DNA from: Gnetum montanum
Taxonomy: Eukaryota > Streptophyta > Gnetopsida > Gnetales > Gnetaceae
Assembly (NCBI GenBank): GCA_015680685.1
Contig: MNCI01026969.1
Span: 1-58,903, forward strand
Direction: 5' to 3'
Length of the DNA: 58,903 nt
Under the pieces are notes generated by a model, which saw only the letters and a program-made list of their open reading frames with translations, ran no database searches and had not been told where the DNA came from. Positions 44,500-55,762 of this stretch are shown here, one piece after another. The position numbers were made by a program, and so were the translations under genes. Each line of letters starts with the position of its first letter. Position 1 is the stretch's first letter.

Positions 44500-46860
44500 A
44501 TGTTTTCTTCTTCACACAAAAGCACTTCACCACCTAGGAACAACACTAGAGATAGTTGACGACACAACACACATAACCAAAATCTACCAGTTCCTCAACA
44601 ATTCTGTGTGGTATATATTCATCATGATGAGTATATACTTGACTTTACCTTTATTCTCCATCAAGATGAACAACTACATTGGAGAGACTTGGAGGGTAAC
44701 ATAGTGTTGCCTCCAAACCTAGCAATCCTCAACATGCTCCTTCGTGCTCTTGCACGAATAGGCATGTTACAATTGTATGCAGAGTACGTTGCATGTGATT
44801 ACGACACAAGGGACTACCATCCCACAGAAGTGCAATGTCAATAGGACTTGCGACAAGAGAGTTACCACACATCTTTGAAGGGCAAAGGACCCCATAACAC
44901 TCCATCCGTCTTAAGCGAAATTGAGGATGGTGAACCTATTTCAATAGGTTCTCCACAAAACGATGTTCCCCCTCCTAACGATGGTGAGGAGGTGGGGTAT
45001 TAGAACCTTCACTCCACGATTCATAATCCTAGTTCTGATCCCCATGAACGCCAAGTGTTCAATGAGGGAACACAAACACATGATAAGGATGGGCATTCTG
45101 ATCATCATCACGATCGGGGACTGGACCACCGAAGAGAAGGTCAGAAACATTGTCATGGCAATGGTTCTCCTTCTTCTTCACATTCATCATCACATTCACC
45201 CTTTCCTTCAGTATTAGGATGCAATCATAAGGAACCTAACCATGAGGATAAGGGTAGACAGAGTGAGAAACCTTGACGAGAGAGTCAAGAGAGAGGATGA
45301 GGGCACTCTATAGAATCATGGCATGGAAGAAGGAAGAGTAGGGAACCACGTAGATATCATAGACACTATGAACGAAATGACCATGAAGAACCCCTACTCA
45401 TAACCCAAATCATGTTAGACATCACAGAGGCTGTAAGAATTTCTACAAGGCACCAAGAAGATAGCAGGATCAAGAGATTAGACATGAATAACATCCCATG
45501 ATTTGAGGGGGGATACAACGCTGATCCTCAGAACCACTTACAAGTATTTCATGATGCATGTGCCTTGCAAATCATTGAGAACGAATGGCAAAAGCTAAAG
45601 TTGTTTCCAAGAACACTAGTAAAAGAAGCAAAAAGCTAGTACCAGTCCTTAGAACCGGAATCCATTTGAAGGTGGAGTACAATGCTAGAACTATTTAACG
45701 ATAAGTATCAAACATACTCTCGGGTGTCCAACCTATGAAAGCAAATCCAAGGATGGAAGCAGGGAACTCATGAACCCTTGGATGCTACCATGGGCTGATA
45801 CTATGCACTGCTACATCATTGCTCGGGCCATGGTTACTCGTAGTAGGATCAACTATGCCATCTCATAGATGGACTTAGGCATGAAATCAGGAGAACCCTT
45901 GGAACGTACGCCCAAGGGAGATTATCAAAGCTTAGGTTCCATTAGGTTCATAGATTGTTGGAGTAAGTAGCCAAGAAAGAAGTTGAGCTACATAAAAGAG
46001 AAAGTGCAGAAGAGTACAACCACAATCCTTCCCTCTGAAAAAGGGGAGTGAGATTCTATGAGGAGGAGGAAGAGTCACCACTCGAAGAGATGGTGAATAG
46101 GAAAACCTTGCCGCTACAAAAATTAACAATAGAAGTGTTGACGAAGGTAGACCAAATGTAGGACTTCTTAGATAGTAGATTTGAAACCATTCTCAAAATC
46201 ATAGAGGAGTCTAAGAAGCAAGGTAGTGACTATGATAAAAAGAAAAAGAGGGATTTGGACCATGCACGTAACAAAGGTAAGGGTAAAATGGCCATCATTG
46301 AAGAGGTTGTGGATTCTAATACAGACAATGATAGTGGATGTGAGATATGCCAGTATGACCATCTTGAGGGATGTTGCCTAGTAATCTCACATCTGCAAGA
46401 GTCTGGGATGTATGCACTTAACCCATGACTTAACAAATGGAAAGCACCCCAACGGTTACCTTATCCCCAAGGTAACCCAAGGCAGTTCCACCAATCATTA
46501 ATGAATTATCCAAGTGAAACTCCACCACAACCTATTAATCAACACCAGTAGTGGCAATACCCACAGTTATGGGGGATGCCACCACTAAGGCAAAAATACC
46601 CTTACCGGCAACTGGATTCATATGGCTACTATATGCAGCAGCCAATCTCTCCACGTGACTCTGTTGTTCATGTGACACCATAATGTCACTACCAAGCTCG
46701 GGAGTATTATAGGACTCCTTCTCCTGGGAGAGATAACCCACAGACATACCATCCTCCAAATCCATTCGTAACTCTCACATCGATAGCTCCATCAAGGGGA
46801 GCTTCCCACTCAACCACACCAACGAAATGCGATGAGAGCTATAAACCTTCAACCCACTAT
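44500..46860 (+). pseudogene. gag remnant of AN
   Basis: Frame pieces: 44608-44844 and 45055-45276 lie in one frame (acidic, then His/Ser-rich HHHDRG and SSSHSSSHS). Near 45500 FEGGYNADPQNHLQVFHDAC is followed by WQKLKLFPRTLV and YQSLEP, the usual capsid order. Then come KKKRDLDHARNKGKGK and a Cys-rich CEICQYDHLEGCC that could be a degenerate zinc motif, and a proline/glutamine/tyrosine-rich end. Many stops. Confidence 0.65.
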
Positions 46861-47017
46861 TGGTTTTGACAACTGTACAAAGAGAAGACCTTTCTTCATA
46901 ACCAACAGTCCAACCAAGCTCTCACAACCACAAGCAATTGAGCCTCTAAATGCTTCTCCATCAAATAAGGCTTCTAAGCTCCTTTCAAAACAAAAATAGA
47001 GCTCAACGCACACAGTT

Positions 47018-47440
47018 ATGTTAACACATATCGTCATTAACTGGATTAAGGAGGGCCACCTTCCTAGGAAATTCTCTGATCCTAGAAGTTCTTTAATTTA
47101 TCTCCAAGTCACTGGGAATGAACCATGTAAAGCCCTTCTAGACTCAGGTTCCGGAGTCAACTTAATATCACAAGAGATGCATAAAGCTTGGAACTTGCCT
47201 CCACTAAAGAAGAGCAATATTCACTTAGAGCTGGCTGACTAGTCCATCATTGTTCCCTTGGGACTAGTTGAGGACATCGTTACCACTGTGTTTGGTTGGT
47301 CATACCCAACTGATTTCCTAATGATACAAGCAAACAATGACAAAGGGGACTTCCCAATAATAATGGGAAGGGCATGGCTAAGTACCATAAACTCATGCCT
47401 AGGAATTCATGATCTTTCCTTATAAATATCTAAGGAAAAC
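47018..47440 (+). pseudogene. Aspartic protease of AN
   Basis: CKALLDSGSGVNLISQEMHK holds the Asp-Ser-Gly active site of retroelement proteases. IIVPLGLVEDIV, WSYPTDFLMIQ and FPIIMGRAWLSTINS follow, with a TAG at about 47240. KRKKVPCITYSDTGCDC lies further on. No RT domain follows. Confidence 0.8.
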
Positions 47441-49803
47441 ACTTTTGGAAAGATCAAGAGGAAGAAAGTTCCATGCATCACATACAGTGATACAGGGTGT
47501 GATTGTGTACAGGAATGTTCAACATTGCTTGCATGCAACCGGTGTGCCCAAGAAATTAACATACACAAGTGCCTGTATGTAGCAACCACACAATAAGAAA
47601 CCATCCAGTGGTTGATAGCTGATCAGGAGAGCAACTCACCAACATGCATGGAACTAACTGGGGGAACAACTTGTGCCCACGTTGAAAGCATAGATACACT
47701 AGAGTAAGAGTGTTGCCAACTTCCAACCTTTAACCTGAAAACATCACTAGGGGGAAGCTAAAAATTCCCAAAAACTTTGAACAAACGCTCCGATAAAAAA
47801 CTACTAGTTAATGTGCAATAGCCTAAACCTTACCATGAATCTAAAATGGTCAATGCACATAACACATCAAAGAAAGAATGACCTCACTCATTATTTCAAA
47901 TCTTCCCCTTCCAACTTAGTCATGGGGGAGATGGCCACCTATGCTGATCAATCAAGGCCCTCAGTTCCTTTTTAAGTTTTTGTTTTACACATTTTTGTTT
48001 TACAAATTTCTTTAACTTTTTTTTTGCAACATCGTTCATACTTTTTTGTTTATTCGTGTGTTTATTTATTTTGTTAAGTTTTTCACCTAATAAGTGCTCC
48101 TGAAGATGGTATGAATTGTATTCCATTGGTTTCTAATGTTTGGTTTTTACCTTTGAGTTATGATATTGATACTAAGGTATGGTTCTTTTGATATAATAGA
48201 AAATGAGTCCACATCATCCATGCATCCATGAATTTCTATGGTCTCTCTTGGCTTGGAACTATATAGTCCTTTTTACTTAAATAATAAAAACTATCAATGA
48301 ATCGATGATTGGGTATTTCTCAAACTAAGGAAGGGCTCAAGGGCTGAAAAGTTTGTGACTTCAAGAGAACTTGATGTATTTGTGCTAGCCATTCTCTTGG
48401 CTGCTTCGATGTTTCCTTCTTGGGTTTTCCTTATCATTTCGACGTTGCCTCATTATCAGGAAGCTGAACCAATAAAAATAATAATTCTTTGCATGGTGTG
48501 GTTCTCACATAAAAAAACAAAAAAAGAACAAGTGAAAAGTGGGAATTCAAAGCACACCCCTTAGACGAAATAATCATTTGGGCTACAAGCACTAGTTATG
48601 GAACTAAATAAACATGTTCCCTCTAACTAAGGCCCCTTCTTGCTTCCTAATTTCTCTTTTCTTGTTTCGTCAGAATGGTGATGACTTTTTGGCAGAAGCA
48701 TTCTTGTTACTCCAAGTGGATGGACTGGCCAAATGTATTAATGCGAAGTCACTGGTTGTGGTTGGTTTGAGGCTGGATTTTGAATGAGATCTACTAAGTC
48801 ACATTAACCATTATCACACAAGGGGTTGTACACCACCTTGTTCCTGAGATTCCATTCCATTCTCTTCTTCCATCCTTCTTTCCCCATTTTTTCATCTCAT
48901 TGTCGGTTGTATCAATACTCCATATTTTGGTTGATGCATTATTTTCCTTTTGGTAAATTCTTGTGGTTAATACTTTAACTCTTGGTTCCAAATGGCATTT
49001 CCAGAGCCTACGAACTCTTTGAATGTGGGATTGTCAAGGCATTAAGGGCATGAGCTTGCTTTGGGGAGGACCCACTGGCATTCCTATTTGGGGCATCAGT
49101 TAATTTCTTTCCCTTAAACATTTTCGCAATCAACATTTATTTTGTTCATCTCCATCCCTGACATCTATTTCATTGACGTTGCCTTTGTTTCTTTTTCTCC
49201 ATCTTTCTTATTCCTTATCTTTTTCCATTCTATCGCTACTGGAGGTTCACTCTCAGTCATGGGGGTCTTGGCCCAATTTTTTTGATTTCTCTTAACCCCT
49301 ACACCTCTGGTAGTCACCAGTATTATACCTCCAAAATCCGCATTAGCCATATCACAACTCAGCCAATGGACCTTACACTGAGGCAAGGTATCCACTACAT
49401 TGTGATTCATTTACCCTTGCTAATATAAGACTGTGTTGTATGTACAGATGGAAATCATGCACCAATGGATTGGATCTGGAGGAAACACTTGGAATGGACT
49501 AGTGCTGAAGCAATTATACAAGGAACAAGATTGATGACGTGCTTATGGATGGACAATGAAAAGCGCAATCCTGGCGTCGGCAACAATAGACTTCTTCTTT
49601 TCTCTCTTCTCTCTTAGCTACCAAATAAGGCTGGAAGTCAAATGTCTTTAGTGTTCACTCTTGTTGTCATGAACACTAATTTTGTCATGTATTGTAATGA
49701 TGATCCGTTCAGAGATCACCCCATTTACCATTAGTGTCATTCAAGTCAATAATCTCATACCTTCCCAATATTTTGTAAGGAACTCGAGGACGAGTTTTCA
49801 TTT
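47441..49803 (+). other. Non-coding part of AN
   Basis: Where RT and integrase would be expected I see only short accidental frames. A purine-rich TTAGTCATGGGGGAGATGG near 47917 closely resembles the tract before the 3' LTR (TTTAGTCATGGGGGTA), so a second plus-strand priming site is possible. Confidence 0.5.
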
Positions 49804-49816
49804 AGTCATGGGGGTA
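49804..49816 (+). other. Polypurine tract of AN
   Basis: AGTCATGGGGGTA abuts the right LTR (TGATGAGC). Repeated upstream near 47919. Confidence 0.5.
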
Positions 49817-50645
49817 TGATGAGCTGCGATATCGCGTCTGCCTCTGTGATATCGCGTACACGATATCACAGCCCATCACAACATTTATAAATAAGAGGCA
49901 ACTTTCCATGTTTTAAGCATCTAAACTTAAACCTTAGCCAAACTATAGCAGTTTTACCATTCCAAAGTTAGAATAATTTCCATGCACCCGCAATATAAGT
50001 CTTAAAGTGAACAGATGTTTATTCAANCACCCGCAATATAAGTCTTAAAGTGAACAGATGTTTATTCAAGAAAATTGTACCTGAGCACACATTTGTGTAC
50101 GATAATAAAGACAAACTTTCTGATAAACCTTGCAGTGGATTAAGCTAAATAGGATTAATTACTGTTAAATGTTTAAATTCTTTCTTAGATAATTAATCTC
50201 TCTCAACCCTTGACTCTCCTAGTTAAGTACATTCAGTAGTACGACCACTTTGAGCACGTGTGTAATGATTGGTAACCCAGTAACGAATAGCGTTTGGTAA
50301 CCCCAGCAACGTTGCACTGGTTTAGGTTGTCTAGTAAGTGGGAATGGATACTGGTGCTAGGACAATTAGAACTTAGTTATTGAATAGGTAATGAAAGTTA
50401 GTTACTTAGTCTCTTCACCTTCCCCTATTAGCATAAGACATTAAAAAGACAAAAGATATAAAAATCATATACCTCAAGCTTACTTAACCATAGTGACAAT
50501 ACAAGTAAGTTTGGGAAGACAACGATTGATTAACCTTAAGTGTTCCATTAAGGCACGTAAACACTTAGTCCTTGGAGTTCGACCGGATCATGCATGAGAT
50601 GCTCGTATTCATATGGTTGAGTGTAGGGGTACCTCCCACTCATCA
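49817..50645 (+). repeat. 3' LTR of AN
   Basis: 829 bp. Longer than the left copy because of an extra GCGATATCGC-containing stretch near the start and a 42 bp artificial duplication at the N (50027). TATAAATA at 49886-49893. Followed by CATAC at 50646-50650. Confidence 0.9.
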
Positions 50646-51011
50646 CATACAAACAATATTTTAATGAGATGTTTTATGTTAAAATACAAGATCGGTCTCT
50701 AAGGCTCATAGTTATCCATTTTACAATTTTATGTTATCATGATACAAGATGTTACTTCAAAGCCATCAAATCCTGCCAAACACTCATCACATTGTTTTTA
50801 TTAATAATGAATTCATGTATCAATTGCAATGAGTTTATGTATCAATTGTGAGACTATAAGTTCTAACTAGAAAACAAATAGCCATATTCATCTACTATAA
50901 CCTTCTTATTAAATATTGTTGATGCAGAAAGTTTGGACATGCCAACATGTGAAAACATTGTTTTAGTAGACTATCCCCCAGGGTGCCTCTGGCATGGGTA
51001 CAAAAACCCAA

Positions 51012-51215
51012 GAGAGGACTATGCGACGTTTTAAAAATGTTAAACCAAACAAAATATTTGAAATTTAAATTATTTTTTTAAAGAGGGCTATGTGTTGTTT
51101 TGAAAATAGTAAACCAAACAAAATATTTGAAATTTAAGTTATTTTTTTTCAAAAGGACTATGTGAAGTTTAAAAAGCTATAAACCATGCAAAATAATTGA
51201 AAATTTAAATTATAA
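51012..51215 (+). repeat. Three tandem units of about 72 bp, AT-rich
   Basis: Each has GGACTATG or GGGCTATG, then AAACCAAACAAAATATTTG (CATGCAAAATAATTG in the third) and a poly-T run. Confidence 0.7.
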
Positions 51216-52042
51216 ATTGAATGCTTGTGCAAATTTTTGTAGTACAATAAGTAATCCAAAATAAAAATGCAAATTTTTCCTCTCGCTGCGGCCTATCGCT
51301 GCTGCCCAAAGGTTGTGGATGCTTCCACAACGCTGGTTGTAACCGCGATGAGGGAAGAGGAGAAACGTGACTGTTAGCGTCAGCCCCCGCAAGTGTAGAA
51401 ACTCCTACCAGAGGGATGACGTTCGTTTCCAGCAAAGGATAAAAAAAAAAAAACGCTGCCGCTGTAGGTGGGAAGGCCTTTCTGCATCTCACGCGTCTGC
51501 CGTCATGGCAGACAATGTTTACAATCTGAAAGAGAGAAGAATCGTCCGCCACCTTTTGTGGCGTTGACCACCAATTCTCCACTGAAAGAAGAAGTCCCCT
51601 GCTGGCTGCAGGCTCTGGCTGGCTTTTCTGGTCGCCGTTCATACCGTTCTCTGGAGAAGAAACCAACGCCAACCACCGTCCCTATCAACTGCCGTCAACC
51701 GTGTCAGTTACCTGCACCGTTCAGATTAAGAACGTTTCTAGTAACAACTTTGCCGTTATTTGGCACCAACTTTGCCTTTATTACTTTGGTTTTTTTTTAG
51801 CACTGAAAATGGATGAATCCTCGTCAAACAAAGTTCCATTGCGTCCCACTGGTGTTGCAAGGAATTTCCACGTTTGAGATAACGATGATAGTTTACATCC
51901 TCCAGCCAAATCCAACCATTATTATTTTCCTATAAAATCCCTTCCATCCATCTCGGATCCGTATTAAAACATTGTTAGTTTTCTGGTTTAGCATCTATTG
52001 CAAGATTGTCACTTTAGCCGCGAAATGTGCCATATCAAACGT

Positions 52043-52185
52043 AAAATATTGCACGTTGAATAGCGTCCTATGTATGAAAAAGGTTGGTTTAAATATTGAA
52101 AATTGGTGCGTCACAAAATATCGCACGTGAATAGCGTCCTATGTATGGAAAAGGTTGGTTTAAATATTGAAAATTGGTGCGTCAC
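52043..52185 (+). repeat. Tandem duplication, 72 and 71 bp
   Basis: Two nearly identical units with AATAGCGTCCTATGTATG and TTGGTGCGTCAC. Few differences, so recent. Confidence 0.8.
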
Positions 52186-52271
52186 CGTGACGTAAAGGAA
52201 GGTATCCAGTAGTCTCTGCAACAACCAAAATCATGAATCGCAGACGTGACCTTTTTAGCGACAAGCAGACA

Positions 52272-52361
52272 ATTGGTGTGATAGATGGCAGACCTTGCTT
52301 TTTTTTTTTCCCATTGTTGGTATGATAGACGGCAGACCTTGCTGTTTTTTTTTCCCTTTGT
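52272..52361 (+). repeat. Tandem duplication of about 45 bp
   Basis: Two copies of GGCAGACCTTGCT with a poly-T run and CCC, differing at a few bases. Confidence 0.7.
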
Positions 52362-53385
52362 TTTTGTCCCAGTTGTGTACGGTTTGTTCGTTTGCTGACC
52401 TATTTACTGGCATCACATTAAATGGAAATGGAATGGAAACCAAAAGTCACAAGTCCAATTTTAATAATGGTTAACCGAGATACGTATATTAACCAAAAAG
52501 TAAAATTCGAAATGGAATGAGTTTATTAATTGAATTCTTAATTGTATACATAATTGTTGATCACTGCCCTATGTGAAAACATGGGTGAGGTTGGCCTCAA
52601 CAAATATCTCATTGATACTTTTGGAAAAGCATTGAAGTTTTAGTGTGGGAAATTGATGCCCCTGTATTTTATGAATTTTTTTTAAATAAGGTCAAGATAT
52701 TTAAATATTTGTATCTAGAAATAAGTTAATTTAAAGTTACTTGTCAACCAAGGTTAGCTGAAAGTTATTTAAGGATTAATTTTACAATTAGTTTTATTGT
52801 TGATACAATTTTGGGGTAATTTTTCTTAATTCAATATATTTTCACTTTTGTGCTTCTAAAAGGTTCAATAAGTTTTTTGAATTTTATTTGAACTTATTGT
52901 TGCACCTTTATTTTCTTCCTTTTTATTTTGATTTGTGTGTTGACTGTCATTTCATGCATAACATCATAAAATGAAACTTGAAAACTAAGTTTTAAAAATA
53001 ACTATAAAATGGTTTTTTCTGGCCATCAATTTCTAGCCATGGGTCCTACGCGTTACACTGATTATGATGATTAAGGGCATTTAACCTTTGCTGTCCTTTG
53101 CGAGAGAAAATTCTTTCCTCCTGTCAAATACTCGGAAGCAGCTCGATGAAGGTTGGATGCTTCCACGAACTTTCCATCTTCAATATCCCACAACCTATAC
53201 TTTTCAACCCCTCAACCCTTTTGGTTCACCCATATGAATAAACACTACTCCGCTAAGAGGCTCCAAAGTCGTCACAAGTTTTCAAAGGAATCTACGGCTA
53301 GCTGGTACGAAATTTCAGTCTCTGCTCAATGATAACAGGAAGCATTGGGTTCTGGTCTGCTCAGTGCTCTGTTATTTAAACGCGA

Positions 53386-53428
53386 ATATGCAATGGCATT
53401 GCAATTGCATATGTGTAGTATAGGCTGA
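53386..53428 (+). promoter_or_regulatory. Leader dyad and short upstream ORFs before the ankyrin gene
   Basis: ATATGCAAT (53386-53394) and ATTGCATAT (53404-53412) form a perfect 9 bp dyad. Two short ORFs overlap it: ATG 53388 to TAG (12 codons with stop), and ATG 53393 to TGA at 53428, six bases before the main ATG. They could lower translation. A weak TATTTAAA at 53373-53380 leaves it open whether transcription starts upstream of them. Confidence 0.4.
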
Positions 53429-53433
53429 TCAAA

Positions 53434-55680
53434 ATGGCTGATCTACTGAAAGCCATTGCTGGAACTTTGCGAGTGCTCTCAGAGCGTCTCGGATTCACTA
53501 TTAGGAAAATGGATCCCGACCTTTACACGGCCTGTATGCAATGCCACCTTGACAATCTTAAAGCAAAACTCGATGAATCGCCCTTTACGATTTTGAAGAG
53601 GACTCCAGATGGAGACACGCTGCTTCACATTTGCGCTGGTGAAGGGGACTCATCGGCAGTGAGAATGATAGCCGACCGCTATGAGTTGAGTGCTCCGTGG
53701 ATTCGGATGTGGCCACTGATTCAGGTCAAGAATTCCAGGGGCAACACGGCGCTTCATGAGGCTGCCGCACAAGGAAACTCAGAAGTGGTACAACTTCTTC
53801 TCCAATTAAATGAAAAGCTCGCCAACAAACGCAACAACAACGGTGAGACTGCGTTATTTCTTGCATGTGAAAATGGTAAAGCAGCAGCGGTGGAGGCAAT
53901 TTTGTCCTCCGAATCCTGGTCCGCAAGGATGCTTGCTATGGCAAGTAAAGACGGTCAGACTTGCTTGCACATAGCTGCTTACAAAGGACGCATAGGTATA
54001 CTATTTTTTATAGCTGGTAGTCTGCTTTGGGGTTCAGAAGTTATAAAATTTGTGCACTTGCATGCATGTTGCAATTTGGTTTCATTATTTCTTTTGGTCC
54101 ATTAAATTCAGTATTTTTTGTAGCGCTAAAATGTAAAGCAATTTGGTTCTACGTTAATTCAATTTCATGTCAGTTAATCTGACTTAAGCAAAATTTGGGT
54201 TAAGTGAAAGTAAATTCCAATTAAAACTGGACTTGTTCAACAAAATTGCTTTAAATTTTGGCTAATCTGTGGTTGGAGACAGAGAATTCAATTGAGTTTG
54301 AAGGAACTGTACTAACAGTGCTCAGGGTTTTGCAGAGGTGCTTCGTTTAATAGCACAGAAAGAAGAAGGGGTGCTAAAGTACTTGGAGAAATGCGACGAC
54401 AGTGGAGCAACGCCTTTGCATTGTGCAGCAGAGGGAGGTCACAGTGAAGCAACACAATTCTTGGCACGCTGCAGACCTGAAGTATGCTACAAATACGATG
54501 AATTGGGGAGATGCCCCGTTCATGTCGCTGCAATTAGGGGCAACGCAGATACCATTGAAGCCATAACCAACGTCGTACCTGACTGCGTCCGCATGCTGAG
54601 CAAGTGCGGAAAAAGTATTCTTCACTACGCCGTTGAGAATGATCACATTTATTTGGTTCAGTGGCTATCTCGACAGACGCAATATAAACTGCGTGGGGAC
54701 GAGCGGGATAAAAAGGGCAACCAACCTTTGCATCTAGCCGCCAGAAATGGCATTGACGAAACTGTATATCAAAAATTTTTAACTTATCTTAGCGCAGGAA
54801 AAATCTAACCCAAGGTAAAGAAAAAATTCAAATTTGTTTGGTTTGCTTTGCATTGCAGATGGTGAAGACACTGATAGAAAGATATCCGCGAGTTCAGGTG
54901 AATGGGAGAAACAGGGAAGGGTTCAGAGCAGTGGACCTCATTTACCGCAGCCGCAACAGATCCAAGGAGTGTGTGGTCAAAGCGAAACACTACCTGCAAT
55001 GCGCAGGGGCATTGGTAGGCCTTGATGAGGGAGGCGAAGAAGAAGAGGATACTAACGTGATCGAGCGAGAGAGCAGAAGCCAACGCAACAGCCACATGAT
55101 GGACATAAGCGCCTTGATTGCAGCTCTCATTGCCACCGTTGCTGCCTCCGGAACACTTCAAATCTCCACCTCTAATTCCATTTGTGTGGAGGGTAAAGCC
55201 AACCCCAATTACGATTGCAACGCATACGCTTTGAGTGTGGGGATATACGTGATAGCAAACAGCATAGCGTTCTTCTCAGCGGTGACGGTGCTTGTAGTGT
55301 GGGTGGTGATGGAGGTGTCGTGGCGTCACACAGAGAGGCCGTGGCTAAAGAGCTCTATGTCTGTGCTGGCACTGTCCCTGGCGGCCATGTCCGTAGCCTT
55401 TGTGTTCGCAACAGGACTTGGAACGTGGGGCCTTATTAAGAATGCACTATTTGTAGATTATGCCACGGTCACGCCACTAGTGGCAGTGCCACTGGTGACT
55501 TTGGCCTGGATAGTAACGGCCATGTGCGTGTGGTGCAGCCGAGCTAAACACCAGCGCAGAGCCCTGATTAAGTGTCTCTTCAAACATGCACTTTATAGAT
55601 TAATCCCCGTTTTTGTCATCCTGCTATCTGTCGGCATCTATACATATTCATCTAGCGACTACCTATTTAAGGTGATTTGA
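53434..55680 (+). CDS. Ankyrin-repeat membrane protein, ITN1/ACD6-like, three exons
   Basis: Exons 53434-53995, 54336-54763 and 54859-55680 give 603 codons; phases fit and introns are GT-AG (acceptors GTTTTGCAG and CATTGCAG). The N-terminal half has about seven ankyrin repeats: TPDGDTLLHICAGEGD, NSRGNTALHEAAAQGN, NNNGETALFLACENG, SKDGQTCLHIAAYKG, DDSGATPLHCAAEGGH, ELGRCPVHVAAIRGN, and KKGNQPLHLAARNG near residue 325. The C-terminal half has four or five hydrophobic segments starting at ISALIAALIATVAASG, where the PGG domain begins, but the Pro-Pro-Gly-Gly signature is missing. Plant proteins of this type sit in membranes and act in salt-stress, ABA or defence signalling; the role here is inferred. 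The ATG is chosen because the upstream frames close. It is the only intact gene in the window. Confidence 0.85.
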
Positions 55681-55762
55681 ACTCTATAAATTAATCCCAT
55701 GTTTTCTCATGCTGCTATGTCTAGGCATCTACGCATTGATGATCATGATAGTCATGCTTTGA
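55676..55762 (+). pseudogene. Duplicate of the ankyrin gene C-terminal end, copy 2
   Basis: Directly after, and overlapping the stop of, the gene. A 28-codon frame begins FELYKLIPCFLMLLCLGIYA and then stops, matching LYRLIPVFVILLSVGIYTYS at the end of the gene. It is in another frame from the gene. It is either the remnant of a tandem gene copy or a spare last-exon end. Confidence 0.6.

Larger units (their letters stand above)
43569..50645 (+). mobile_element. Element AN: Athila-like retrotransposon with gag and protease only
   Basis: 7.08 kb with LTRs 43569-44344 and 49817-50645 and CATAC target duplications. The inside has a tRNA-Asp-type primer site, gag, protease, then 2.4 kb without coding. 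I find no RT, RNase H or integrase. It must have depended on a relative; A1 has a matching protease and an RT, and shares LTR ends. The LTRs differ at a noticeable number of sites, so the insertion is not young. Confidence 0.85.
50651..53385. other. Region upstream of the ankyrin gene, no gene supported
   Basis: A three-unit repeat (51012-51215), a 550 bp stretch of higher GC content (51260-51790) without a recognisable protein on either strand, and two young tandem duplications (52043-52185 and 52272-52361). The longest open frame (51205-51672, minus, 155 codons) has no motif that I recognise. Confidence 0.5.

Noticed and set aside
47441-49803. env-like gene in AN, as in some Athila elements
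   Set aside because: No frame with signal peptide, membrane segment and adequate length could be found.
51205-51672. 155-codon minus-strand open frame upstream of the ankyrin gene
   Set aside because: No recognisable motif, a poly-F run from a poly-A tract, and no supporting splice or promoter signals.
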